Origin: Methanobrevibacter sp. | GTDB lineage: Archaea; Methanobacteriota; Methanobacteria; Methanobacteriales; Methanobacteriaceae | NCBI RefSeq assembly: GCF_017427765.1 | Contig: NZ_JAFRSC010000014.1 | Span: forward strand, 1-64,000 | Length of the DNA: 64,000 nucleotides | Direction: 5' to 3' | Part shown: in pieces, positions 8,536 through 15,940 of the stretch | Layout of the letters: every line of letters begins with the position of its first letter | How positions within the stretch are numbered: the first letter of the stretch is position 1 | Translations under genes and position numbers: made by a program | Notes under the pieces: model-generated | What the model saw: only the letters and a program-made list of their open reading frames with translations | The model's database searches: none | What the model was told of the DNA's origin: nothing

Positions 8536-8994
8536 ATGATTGATTTAAATTCAGGCGATGAAAGAATACCTTTCACACCGGTAGCCCTATATATTGATTA
8601 TATTAGCATTCAATACACCAAGTATTTAAAAGACAATTATCCTGAAATTACTCCTCGTGATTTCACATATTTGAGTACCATTCATCATAATCCCGGTTTA
8701 ACTCAAAGGGAATTGTCTGAAATATTATTTGTTTCAGAAGCTAACGTTGCTCAAATAATTAAACGGCTTGAGAAAAACGAATTGGTACATCGTGGCAGTG
8801 ATGAAAATAATAAGTCTAAAAAGATTCTCAATGTTACTGATAAAGCTAAATTAATTATTTCTTCACTATTAAAAGAAATGTATGAATTTGATTCTAAATT
8901 TTTTGAGGATTACAGTGATGAAGAGGCAGAAAAATTCAAGAAGATGATTCATGCATATTACGATTGGGCTAACTTATTCGTTAATTTTAAATAG
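8536..8994 (+). CDS. MarR-family transcriptional regulator
   Basis: A 152-residue winged-helix regulator of the MarR type. Residues 35-100 carry the DNA-binding core: the helix around TYLSTIHHNPGLTQRELSEI, the recognition helix VSEANVAQIIKRLEKNELV, and the charged wing HRGSDENNKSKKILNVTD. N- and C-terminal helices provide the dimer interface typical of the family. A TATA-like ATATATATT stretch lies about 20 bases before the ATG, so the transcript leader must be very short. The ferritin-like gene starts 62 bases downstream, with a perfect inverted repeat in between, so this regulator probably acts on that gene; MarR proteins often sense oxidants or small phenolic compounds. Confidence 0.88.
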   Translation: MIDLNSGDERIPFTPVALYIDYISIQYTKYLKDNYPEITPRDFTYLSTIHHNPGLTQRELSEILFVSEANVAQIIKRLEKNELVHRGSDENNKSKKILNVTDKAKLIISSLLKEMYEFDSKFFEDYSDEEAEKFKKMIHAYYDWANLFVNFK

Positions 8995-9018
8995 TATAGT
9001 TCAGATATTCAATTATGC

Positions 9019-9035
9019 ACTTAAGAATCTTAAGT
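9019..9035. promoter_or_regulatory. Perfect inverted repeat between marR-type and ferritin-like genes (candidate operator)
   Basis: ACTTAAG, AAT, CTTAAGT form a perfect 7-3-7 palindrome lying 24 bases after the MarR gene and 21 bases before the ferritin-like ATG at 9057. Size and symmetry suit a MarR-family dimer site. No T-run follows, so it is not an obvious terminator. Binding is an inference. Confidence 0.5.
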
Positions 9036-9056
9036 AATTTAACTAAGGTGAAAATT

Positions 9057-9536
9057 ATGTCTGATAAAGAAAAAACAATTGAAGCACTACAGTTAATTGT
9101 AACCGAATTGTCCGCAAATTCATTCGGACACAGGATTCAATCTAAAATATTTGCAGGTCTAGGTTTCCAAGCATTAGGAGACAAATATGCAACTCATGCA
9201 ACTGAAGAAATGGATTTCGTAGAACAGTTCATGGACCGTATTCTTGATTTAGGTGGAGAAATCAAACAGGAAGCACAGGATGCACAACCAATCTACACTG
9301 ATATCATAGAGTTCATAGAACATGACTACAATGTATCTGTTGAAGGAATTAAATTATTAAACGAAATGATGGATTCCGGAATATTTGATGCAACAACCTA
9401 TGACTTAATGAAAGTATATCTCAAGGATGAAGAAGATGATATGGGCTGGAGCGAACAACAATTAGACTTAATTAAAATGATTGGAAAAGAAAATTACTTG
9501 ACCCAATTATTAATCAATGGCGTATCTGCCGAATAA
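9057..9536 (+). CDS. Ferritin-like (bacterioferritin/Dps-type) four-helix protein
   Basis: A 159-residue helical protein with the ferritin-like arrangement: helix A (ALQLIVTELSANSFGHRIQSKIF), then GDKYATHATEEMDFVEQFMDRI with the Glu-Glu and later Glu residues expected near a diiron site, and helix C with FIEHDYNVSVEG. It most likely stores iron or detoxifies peroxide or oxygen. The start is the ATG at 9057 because AAGGTGAA precedes it at 9045-9052; an ATG at 9015 in the same frame lacks such a site and would span the palindrome. Cotranscription with or control by the MarR regulator is likely, and a strong terminator follows at 9545. Confidence 0.78.
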   Translation: MSDKEKTIEALQLIVTELSANSFGHRIQSKIFAGLGFQALGDKYATHATEEMDFVEQFMDRILDLGGEIKQEAQDAQPIYTDIIEFIEHDYNVSVEGIKLLNEMMDSGIFDATTYDLMKVYLKDEEDDMGWSEQQLDLIKMIGKENYLTQLLINGVSAE

Positions 9537-9544
9537 ACACTTAA

Positions 9545-9568
9545 AGGGATTGCTGAATCCCTCTTTTT
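9545..9568 (+). terminator. Intrinsic-type terminator after the ferritin-like gene
   Basis: AGGGATT and AATCCCT form a perfect seven-base stem around a GCTG loop, followed by CTTTTTAT. It ends the MarR/ferritin unit. Confidence 0.75.
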
Positions 9569-9589
9569 ATATTATTTCTACAAACTATT

Positions 9590-9610
9590 TTTCATATTCA
9601 TGTTTCCAAT
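9590..9610 (+). repeat. R1 right-end fragment
   Basis: TTTCATATTCATGTTTCCAA and the next T match the right terminus of R1 copy E (17861-17882) almost exactly, without the rest of the repeat. It lies between the ferritin-like gene and the toxin-antitoxin pair; the following 170 bases contain nothing recognised apart from AT-rich promoter-like sequence. Confidence 0.55.
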
Positions 9611-9784
9611 AGTAATTGAACTATTGTTTACTTATTATCAAAATGTTTTCGTGATTTGTGATTTATATTGTTATTTTGAAATTTGATATGTCGTTATAAT
9701 TAGTAAATTTATTATTTTTCAGATAACTTTATATTCTCTGAAAATATAATATTAATTAAATGAAATTAAAGGAGTCTGAAGATA

Positions 9785-10027
9785 ATGGATAATATAATTG
9801 CAACAACAACTTTATATAAAAATTATCAGTTAGCCATCCCTAAAGCTATACGTAATAAACTAACAGATTTAACTATTGACGATACAATCATTGATTGGTC
9901 TATTAATGAGAATAATGAAATTGTAATCAAACCAAGAAAAAAAGTAAGTCTGGATGATGTATTGGGAATTATTGAAGATGATGATCCGAGAGATGCTGTT
10001 GAACTAAAAAGGAGTTTATACAAATGA
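9785..10027 (+). CDS. AbrB/SpoVT-type antitoxin
   Basis: An 80-residue protein. The first 55 residues have the swapped-hairpin AbrB pattern (TTTLYKNYQLAIPKAIRNKL, then DWSINENNEIVIKPRKK) used for DNA binding by VapB and MazE antitoxins. The acidic C-terminus (LDDVLGIIEDDDPRDAVELKR) is the segment that usually wraps around the toxin. The ATG at 9785 follows AAAGGAGT. The last codons overlap the PIN-domain gene by four bases (ATGA), the usual antitoxin-toxin layout. Autoregulation at the upstream AT-rich region is expected from the family. Confidence 0.83.
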   Translation: MDNIIATTTLYKNYQLAIPKAIRNKLTDLTIDDTIIDWSINENNEIVIKPRKKVSLDDVLGIIEDDDPRDAVELKRSLYK

Positions 10028-10440
10028 AAAAAATTTTATTGGACTCATCATTCATCATTGCAATATTCAGAAAAAATGATCCTCTACATCAAAGAGCAAT
10101 AGAAAACAAAGAAGTTCTAGATAATGATTGTTATATCTCAAATGGGATAGTATCTGAAGTAATAACGATATTGGGCCAAAAAACAAAGGATATTACGTTA
10201 GTTAGACTAGCATATAACTATATGAAAGATAATTTCACAATAATCGATGAATCCAGCATTAACATGTACAATGATAATGTATTTGCAATTTTTGAAAAAT
10301 ACAATAAAAACAAATTTAAATTGGGATTTATAGATTGTTCGGAAGTTGTCATATATGAATATTATAACTTAGATTATGTTGCAAGCTTTGATGGGGAATT
10401 CAAAATATTTGATGAAATTAAATTACTTGACTTAAAATAA
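10024..10440 (+). CDS. PIN-domain ribonuclease toxin (VapC-like)
   Basis: A 138-residue PIN-domain protein. The acidic metal-binding residues are in place: Asp in LLDSSFIIA near residue 7, Glu in NGIVSEVITI near residue 44, Asp in GFIDCSEVV near residue 103, and Asp in ASFDGEF near residue 122. Such toxins cut RNA (tRNA, rRNA or mRNA) when freed from the antitoxin. The start overlaps the antitoxin stop in ATGA and AAAAGGAGT precedes it. The pair lies between an R1 end fragment and R1 copy B, in the zone of repeat-separated genes. Confidence 0.86.
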   Translation: MKKILLDSSFIIAIFRKNDPLHQRAIENKEVLDNDCYISNGIVSEVITILGQKTKDITLVRLAYNYMKDNFTIIDESSINMYNDNVFAIFEKYNKNKFKLGFIDCSEVVIYEYYNLDYVASFDGEFKIFDEIKLLDLK

Positions 10441-10637
10441 GAAAAAATTTAATTATTGGCGGATTTACATAAAATACGATAATCTTATAAATTTAAACTG
10501 ATATGTTATATGTGAATGGACATGTCTTTTGATTCAAAGAGTGGTAATAATGAATTTTTATTAAAATTTATTCTTTTTTTTATTTGAATTTACCGCCAAA
10601 ATACTCGTTGTTCTTGTATAAACAATATTATTATTTC
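10441..10637. other. Gene-free gap between toxin gene and R1 copy B
   Basis: No reading frame with a ribosome binding site is seen. A seven-base inverted pair, TTGGCGG at 10456-10462 and CCGCCAA at 10593-10599, brackets an AT-rich segment of about 130 bases, but nothing else marks it as a mobile element. Confidence 0.3.
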
Positions 10638-10745
10638 CACTTTAAAAACACCAAATATTATTGATAAGATTTATATGGACTGATACTAAATATTATGTTG
10701 TAAGAGCGAAAAGTAGTAAATATTTGTATAGTATACGGGCAAAAT
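10638..10745 (+). repeat. R1 interspersed repeat, copy B (left part only)
   Basis: It matches the left part of copy A closely: GATAAGATTTATATGGACTG, TACTAAATATTA, then TAAGAGCGAAAAGTAGTAAA at 10701 and GTATACGGGCAAAAT ending at 10745. Similarity stops there; the next 66 bases lead to the ATG of the methyltransferase-STAS gene. The middle and right parts of R1 are absent here and a collapsed copy appears after that gene at 12064. Confidence 0.7.
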
Positions 10746-10811
10746 CCCTTTTAAGAATTTATTTTAAATTTAAATTAATGTTTGGTCAACATAAGATAGA
10801 TTACGGATAAT

Positions 10812-12068
10812 ATGTTTGATTTTGATGGAATAGAAATTGATGAAGGATTACTGGAAAGAACAAATCCTATATTTAACACTGCCAAGATGACTCTTTTTCA
10901 ATTAGCAGCAGCAGGTAATGATGATGCCAATGATGTAGTTGAAAGGTTGGGCCTTACACTGGAAAATACTCAGAATAGTGATACAGTTAATGTCGATGAT
11001 GCTGACCTTTTCTGTAACGGCGTTGTTATGGAAGTAAGATATTTTACTAATGGAAAACTCGCAATGGAATCTGGTTTTACAGAGGTTGACTTGCCGTGCG
11101 GTTTTACACCTCGAGCCCTTGAATTTGCAAAAAGCGGCAAGAAATTTGTTGGAATGGATCTTCCCGCAACAATTAATGAAGTTGAACCTGTTATCATGTC
11201 ACTTCTAGAAGAAGATCAAAAAAACCTTGTTAATTTCGAAGGTGTTGATGCAACCAATTATCAATCACTTAAGTCTGCATTTGATAAGATTGAAGGGAAG
11301 GTATGTATAACAACAGAAGGACTTCTGATGTATCTTACAGATTCTGAGATGGATGCAATGTGTGACAATATTAAACGGATTCTTGCAGAGCATGGAGGAT
11401 GCTGGATTACTCTTGACCCTGAGATGTCTCTTCTCTACCTTTTGATAGTGAAAGCATTCTATGGGGAGCGAACAAGAGAGATTATGTGGCAGTCCAAGTA
11501 TAGAATTGATGATAAATCTGATGTAAATGCCATAGAGAATACAATAACCGTTAGCGTCCGGGGAAACGTTCGGGAAAATATGATGAATGCAATAAATTAT
11601 ATTAAATCCAAGGGATTTAAGTTGGAGAGACTTCCATATGCAGACCATGTACCTGAATTTAAAAGTTTGGATAATGCAGACCCTAAGATTGCAGCTCAGA
11701 TTAAGGAAGGATTTAAGAAAATATGCATATGGAAAATTACAGTTGATGAATCTATTGATATTTTCGATGCAAAGACAGAGTCATTTAATGCGGATGCATC
11801 AATTGATGGCAATAGGCTTAATTTAATCTTGTCCGGAAATTTAGATACATTAAGCGCACCTAAGCTTCTTGCTAATTATGAGAAGATTAAAAAAGATAAT
11901 GCTGTAAACAGTGTGGTCATTGATTGTTCTAAACTGGAATATGTATCATCTGCAGGGCTACGCGTTCTTCTTATTATGCAAAATGACTGTGATGATGGAG
12001 TTATAATGAAGTCATGTAATAAAAAGGTCACTGAAAATTTATCAAATCATGATATAATGATAGTGTAA
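10812..12068 (+). CDS. SAM-dependent methyltransferase fused to STAS (anti-anti-sigma-like) domain
   Basis: A 418-residue two-domain protein. Residues 1-300 resemble the leucine carboxyl/polyketide O-methyltransferase group, with VEVRYFTNG-like start, the SAM-loop counterpart VDLPCGFTPRAL near residue 91, VGMDLP near 118, and TTEGLLMYLTDSEM near 170. Residues 322-410 are a STAS domain (LSGNLDTLSAPKLL, then VIDCSKLEYVSSAGLRVLLI) including the Ser in SSAG near 380 that RsbV-like proteins have phosphorylated. The tail (CNKKVTENLSNHDIMIV) is shorter than usual and the stop codon lies inside an R1 repeat. Codon use seems less AT-rich than its surroundings, and the architecture is known to me from gut Firmicutes, so transfer is likely. 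Substrate unknown. Confidence 0.75.
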   Translation: MFDFDGIEIDEGLLERTNPIFNTAKMTLFQLAAAGNDDANDVVERLGLTLENTQNSDTVNVDDADLFCNGVVMEVRYFTNGKLAMESGFTEVDLPCGFTPRALEFAKSGKKFVGMDLPATINEVEPVIMSLLEEDQKNLVNFEGVDATNYQSLKSAFDKIEGKVCITTEGLLMYLTDSEMDAMCDNIKRILAEHGGCWITLDPEMSLLYLLIVKAFYGERTREIMWQSKYRIDDKSDVNAIENTITVSVRGNVRENMMNAINYIKSKGFKLERLPYADHVPEFKSLDNADPKIAAQIKEGFKKICIWKITVDESIDIFDAKTESFNADASIDGNRLNLILSGNLDTLSAPKLLANYEKIKKDNAVNSVVIDCSKLEYVSSAGLRVLLIMQNDCDDGVIMKSCNKKVTENLSNHDIMIV

Positions 12069-12181
12069 GAGATAGGTAATAAATATTTTGTATAGTATTT
12101 TTAGTATATTGCCATTATATTTGAGTAAATTCTTTGAAAAATTATTTAGAACACATTCATTATCTATTCTATGTTTCCAAT
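12064..12181 (+). repeat. R1 interspersed repeat, copy C (collapsed)
   Basis: The left-end motif (TGTAAGAG, then TAATAAATATTTTGTATAGT) runs straight into the R1 right end (TTAGTATATTGCC, GAGTAAATTCTTTGAAAAAT, CTATTCTATGTTTCCAAT). The roughly 200-base middle seen in copies A and D is missing. The junction falls at the ATTTTGTATAG direct repeat, as expected from recombination between the two internal copies. The repeat supplies the stop codon of the methyltransferase-STAS gene (TAA at 12066-12068). Confidence 0.65.
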
Positions 12182-12234
12182 TGTATTGCACAATTCCATA
12201 TTTTGGATATTGGAAAAATTTTTTTATATTTATA

Positions 12235-12265
12235 AATAAAAAAAGAGAAATCCATTAGGATTTCT
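12235..12265 (-). terminator. Intrinsic-type terminator of the esterase gene
   Basis: On the minus strand AGAAATCC, a TAAT loop and GGATTTCT form a perfect eight-base stem (12246-12253 with 12258-12265), followed by CTTTTTTT. It overlaps the stop codon of the secreted esterase gene by one base. Confidence 0.75.
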
Positions 12266-14067
12266 TAATTTAAGCAATTATTCACCCAATTTATAAAGCT
12301 GCTGGTTGAGTCACCATTTCTTTCAGCTTGAGTGTGGCCTTGTCCCCAAACTGTTGAAAACTCAACATTATCAGAGCCTGCTTTTTGATTCACTGCCAAA
12401 TAAAGATTCACATCAACACATTGTGAGGTATCTCCCTGTTCAATACCGGTGCTAATTCTCCAGTATTTGGCAACATCAGATGAACCTGCACCGTCATAAT
12501 AATCACATAAATAAAACATTGGATTGTACATGTCAACCCTTGTTTTCATAGTATTGTTTAAACTGTCTATCTGTGCTAAATCATCCTTGTATTCACTTGC
12601 ATAATTTGATGAATAGTCGATGTACTTGGAGTATTTATCACTGTTATTGTTAAGCAAGTCAGATAATATTTGATCAAAGTGGGATGAACCGTTGGCATCA
12701 AGACCAAATAATCCGTTTTCAGCCTGTGAACGATTCAAGTCATCAAAAGCGGCAACGGATTTTGATGGATTTTTGCAATGTTTCACAAATGCCTCAAGAC
12801 TTGTAATCTTTGCAGTGTTTGTATTTGAATCATATTCAATCCAGGTATCATTGCCGTTCAGTGAATCAATATAGTCCTGTGCTGTCTGATAAGTTTGTGA
12901 GCTATCTGAACTGTCACTGCTTTGAACATCACCGGTTGGCATGGACCCGCTATCGCCAGGTGCTTCACCAGAAGGCATACTTCCAGAATCGCTTGGAGCA
13001 TCACCGGAAGGCATTGCTCCCATATCTCCGCCGGATGATGGAGTGTATGGGAAAGTTGTATCTGATAGGAAGTTATTCAATGATTCTTCTGTTACTTCCA
13101 TCATGTAATCATAGTAGCTTCCAGAGGTATAAATGCCTGAATCGCTTTGTTCAAGTTTTAAGGTGTTTCCATTTGGATCTTTCAGGCCCAATTCATTTAT
13201 GTATGTTGCATATTCTGTTGCAAGGTCATCACTTAACGCACCTGTAAATGTTGAGTTTTCCCGTAAGTATTGTCCCATATTCCATTCATAAGCTTCATCA
13301 GCAGTGTCAAGGTTTGTTATAGGACACCAGCACATTGCTCCTTCAATGGCATTTGACAATATGTTTCCATCCTTATCCACCATTGCAGCTCCTATATTTT
13401 CTAAATAAGGATTGTATAGTTCGCTGTTTCCTGATGCACCCATTATTGCGGATTGTGCTCCTCCGCCACTATGGCCAAAGGTAAAGACTTTCTCTGCATC
13501 TCCAGGTAACACATCTCCGTTAAATTTATAGTAAGTAGTTGCGGCTTTCAAGTCAGTGACTCCATCTGGCGCTTCTGCATTGTCCCTTCCTCTACAGCCG
13601 ACATCCAGATAAATAAATCCTGCATCAGCATAATCTTTCACTCTATCTCCACTAAAACTGGTTGGCGCAGCACATGAAGAGTAACCAGGAGTATTCACAG
13701 GCATTACAATCGGTGCTGAACTTGCAGTGTAATTTCCAATTTTGCCTGCATCATTTATTGTGCAGGTATAAGTTCCATTTGAGTTTTTCTCTCCATTGAA
13801 GTACTTTCCAGGAATGTAAATTCCACAGGATTCATAATTTGTATCTTCAGGGTTAGTACAATAAACCAATCCTATTTGATAGTAAATATCATTTGTTTCA
13901 TCATAATTCCATTTATTCATATTAATTGAGAGTTTTTCAGAAAGTGCTGATTCGTTATATGAAATTCCATCACCTTTTTGTGGGGAATTACTTCCAAACA
14001 TTAAAAAACCCCCAACAACAATTAAAAGAATTAAAATAATGATGAGAATTTTATGCATATTTTTCAT
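12265..14067 (-). CDS. Secreted tannase-like alpha/beta-hydrolase esterase
   Basis: A 600-residue exported protein. A Lys-poor hydrophobic stretch at residues 6-25 (ILIIILILLIVVGGFLMFG) is a signal anchor. The catalytic region has FGHSGGGAQSAIMG near residue 200 (nucleophile Ser in GHSGG), Cys-rich CWCPITNLD and DVGCRGRD stretches, and a C-terminal WGQGHTQAE with the likely catalytic His near 575. These match bacterial tannases and feruloyl-esterase relatives, which cut gallate or other phenolic esters of plant origin. A low-complexity linker near residues 345-395 repeats GDxPSDSGSMPSGE-like units. The ATG at 14067 is chosen because GGTGAT lies three bases upstream; an earlier ATG at 14130 has none. 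The gene stands alone between R1 copies C and D. Confidence 0.72.
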   Translation of the reverse strand: MKNMHKILIIILILLIVVGGFLMFGSNSPQKGDGISYNESALSEKLSINMNKWNYDETNDIYYQIGLVYCTNPEDTNYESCGIYIPGKYFNGEKNSNGTYTCTINDAGKIGNYTASSAPIVMPVNTPGYSSCAAPTSFSGDRVKDYADAGFIYLDVGCRGRDNAEAPDGVTDLKAATTYYKFNGDVLPGDAEKVFTFGHSGGGAQSAIMGASGNSELYNPYLENIGAAMVDKDGNILSNAIEGAMCWCPITNLDTADEAYEWNMGQYLRENSTFTGALSDDLATEYATYINELGLKDPNGNTLKLEQSDSGIYTSGSYYDYMMEVTEESLNNFLSDTTFPYTPSSGGDMGAMPSGDAPSDSGSMPSGEAPGDSGSMPTGDVQSSDSSDSSQTYQTAQDYIDSLNGNDTWIEYDSNTNTAKITSLEAFVKHCKNPSKSVAAFDDLNRSQAENGLFGLDANGSSHFDQILSDLLNNNSDKYSKYIDYSSNYASEYKDDLAQIDSLNNTMKTRVDMYNPMFYLCDYYDGAGSSDVAKYWRISTGIEQGDTSQCVDVNLYLAVNQKAGSDNVEFSTVWGQGHTQAERNGDSTSSFINWVNNCLN

Positions 14068-14230
14068 AATATCACCATTATGCATAACATTTATAATTGA
14101 AAGTAAATAATGCTTTTTAAAAAATTTCAAAGAGTTGATTTGTATTTGGTATTGATATTTTAATCAAAATAAATTCATTAATTTCATATATTGTGCTGTA
14201 TTTAAATATCACTACATTAAATATATGCTG

Positions 14231-14540
14231 TAAGAGCTAAAAGTAGTAAATATTTTGTATAGTATACGGGCAAAATCATTTGTACATAATTTGGGCATTA
14301 TTTTACTTATTAATCATTTAATATTAAGTTTTTTTATTCATTAACTTAATATAACTTCTTTTATGATTTTGTTAAGTGTAATATGTTTATATTTTTAAAA
14401 AATAAGTCTTTTTTTAAGGAATAAATTTTGTCTTTTTTTTTAAAGAGCATTATATTTTATATGCTTTTTTTCAGTATATTGACTTCACATTCTGAGTAAA
14501 TTCTTTGAAAATTATTTAGAACATCTTCATTAAATATTTC
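14231..14540 (+). repeat. R1 interspersed repeat, copy D
   Basis: It starts with TAAGAGCTAAAAGTAGTAAA and GTATACGGGCAAAAT (14231-14276), identical to copy A in this motif. It continues with the shared middle, including a perfect ten-base hairpin, ATATTAAGTT (14321-14330) and AACTTAATAT (14343-14352), two GTCTTTTTTT-like T-runs, and the right part TATATTGACTTCACATTC. The terminal ATGTTTCCAAT is not preserved. The gap from 14068 to 14230 before it contains only the AT-rich promoter region of the esterase gene. Confidence 0.7.
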
Positions 14541-14596
14541 CTGTTTTTATATGATTTAATATACATCAATGTTATGGGATTATAATTTGAGATATG

Positions 14597-14609
14597 TGGT
14601 CGTTAATGT
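14597..14609 (-). repeat. R2 13-mer, inverted copy
   Basis: TGGTCGTTAATGT is the exact reverse complement of the 13-mer ACATTAACGACCA present in R2 copies A and B. It lies 88 bases before the MFS transporter gene. Flanking similarity to R2 is weak, so it may be a protein-binding site rather than part of a repeat. Confidence 0.45.
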
Positions 14610-14644
14610 TTTTTAAAAAGTAGTGGGATTATCTTTGTTTTAGA

Positions 14645-14658
14645 TGGCATTGATGCCA
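14645..14658. promoter_or_regulatory. Palindromic operator upstream of the MFS transporter gene
   Basis: TGGCAT, TG, ATGCCA form a 6-2-6 palindrome eight bases before the TATA-like TTTAAATAT at 14666-14674, that is, over the TFB-recognition region. The same 14 bases occur at 16483-16496 upstream of the tautomerase gene, in the same position relative to a TATA box. A repressor here, likely the HxlR protein encoded at 16745-17149, would block pre-initiation complex assembly. The ATG at 14697 is about 27 bases from the TATA centre, so the transcript is probably leaderless. Confidence 0.65.
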
Positions 14659-14696
14659 CATTATCTTTAAATATGAATTTTCATTTAGATTAATCC

Positions 14697-15908
14697 ATGA
14701 AAATGAATGTTAATAATGAAACTGTTAGGATGACCACATTTTTGGCCGCTTTGTTTGCCGTATGTTCTGGTCTTGCAATTGGAAATCTGTATTGGGCTCA
14801 GCCATTGCTGGTTGAGATTACAAACGCCTTTGGACTTTCACCCGCCAGCGGTGGACTGCTTGTAACAGCAACTCAAATAGGGTATGCATTGGGAATTTTA
14901 TTTATTGTACCTTTAGGAGATTTTGTTCGAAGAAAAAGACTGATTGCTATCGTAATGGTCTTGTCCATTGTTACTTTGGTTGCATGTGCATTGTCTCCTT
15001 CATTTGTAATATTGGCGCTTTCACTGTTCAGCATGGGTATTGTAACAATTTCCGGTCAGGTCATATTGCCTTTGGCAGGTGATTTGAGCAGTCCTGAAGA
15101 GCGCGGACATATTGTTGGAATTGTGGCTTCCGGAATAACAACTGGAATTCTCTTTTCAAGATTTGTAAGCGGTATTCTTGCAGGAATGTGGGGCTGGAGA
15201 TCAGTATATCTGATTGCAGCCATATTGAATTTGATTATGGCTCTTGTGATGATTTATGTTCTGCCGGACATTCCAAGAAAAAACAAGCTGGAATCATACA
15301 GTGGTCTTATAGTCAGTGTATTTACAACTTTTAAAAGACATGGCACTTTATATAGGATTTTACTTCACAGCGGATTATTGTTCGGTTTGGTTTTCAACAT
15401 ATTCTGGACTTCACTGACATTTTTATTGTCCGGTGAACCATTCAATTACAATACTTTCCAGATTGGTCTTGTCAGTCTCGCAGGCCTTGTTGCAGCAGTA
15501 TGCGGACTGTACTTCGGCAAACTGCAGGATAATGGTTTGGGCGTGCCGGCTTTAGGAGTATTTGTAGTCATGATTATCGCAACAATGATTTGCGGTCTGA
15601 TGTTTTCAGATTCCATAATTGCAATTGTCGTCATTGCAGCTGTATTTTCAATAGGTGTTCAGGGAATAACTGTCCTGTCCCAGGCAAGATTATTTGCGTT
15701 ATCTAATGAGGAGAGAAGCAGGTTGAATACTGTTTTTGTTGTTAACAATTTCATTTTCGGCGCCATTGGAAGTGCATTGGCTTCATTTTTATGGTCACTT
15801 GGCGGATGGTCATATGTAATGATGGGAGCGATTTTAATTTCAGTAATTGCGCTAGTTGTGTGGGTCTCATCAAGAAAAGCATTTCATGAAGTTGATAGTG
15901 GAGTTTAA
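14697..15908 (+). CDS. MFS efflux transporter
   Basis: A 403-residue membrane protein with twelve hydrophobic segments. The first helix (GLAIGNLYWAQPLLVEI) and the loop 2-3 motif PLGDFVRRKRLIAIVMV near residues 75-91 are typical of a major-facilitator group of proton-driven drug or metabolite exporters. Helix 4 contains ILPLAGDLSSPEERGHIVG. The substrate is unknown. It is followed 32 bases downstream by a flavin reductase gene and then a tautomerase and an HxlR regulator gene; an operator palindrome shared with the tautomerase promoter lies just upstream of its TATA box. Efflux plus redox enzymes suggests a response to a toxic electrophile or quinone, by inference. Confidence 0.87.
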   Translation: MKMNVNNETVRMTTFLAALFAVCSGLAIGNLYWAQPLLVEITNAFGLSPASGGLLVTATQIGYALGILFIVPLGDFVRRKRLIAIVMVLSIVTLVACALSPSFVILALSLFSMGIVTISGQVILPLAGDLSSPEERGHIVGIVASGITTGILFSRFVSGILAGMWGWRSVYLIAAILNLIMALVMIYVLPDIPRKNKLESYSGLIVSVFTTFKRHGTLYRILLHSGLLFGLVFNIFWTSLTFLLSGEPFNYNTFQIGLVSLAGLVAAVCGLYFGKLQDNGLGVPALGVFVVMIIATMICGLMFSDSIIAIVVIAAVFSIGVQGITVLSQARLFALSNEERSRLNTVFVVNNFIFGAIGSALASFLWSLGGWSYVMMGAILISVIALVVWVSSRKAFHEVDSGV

Positions 15909-15940
15909 ATATTGAATTGATCCGAGTGGAGGTATTTGCA

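Noticed and set aside
10456..10599. TTGGCGG/CCGCCAA pair as ends of a miniature transposon
   Set aside because: The arms are only seven bases, no target-site duplication was found, and no second copy is seen.
11265..11648. 127-codon minus-strand frame inside the methyltransferase-STAS gene
   Set aside because: It is antisense to a frame with recognisable methyltransferase and STAS motifs, has no ribosome binding site and a non-protein-like composition.
14597..14609. R2 13-mer as half of the HxlR operator
   Set aside because: The MFS and tautomerase promoters already share a different palindrome, and the 13-mer is absent near the tautomerase gene.
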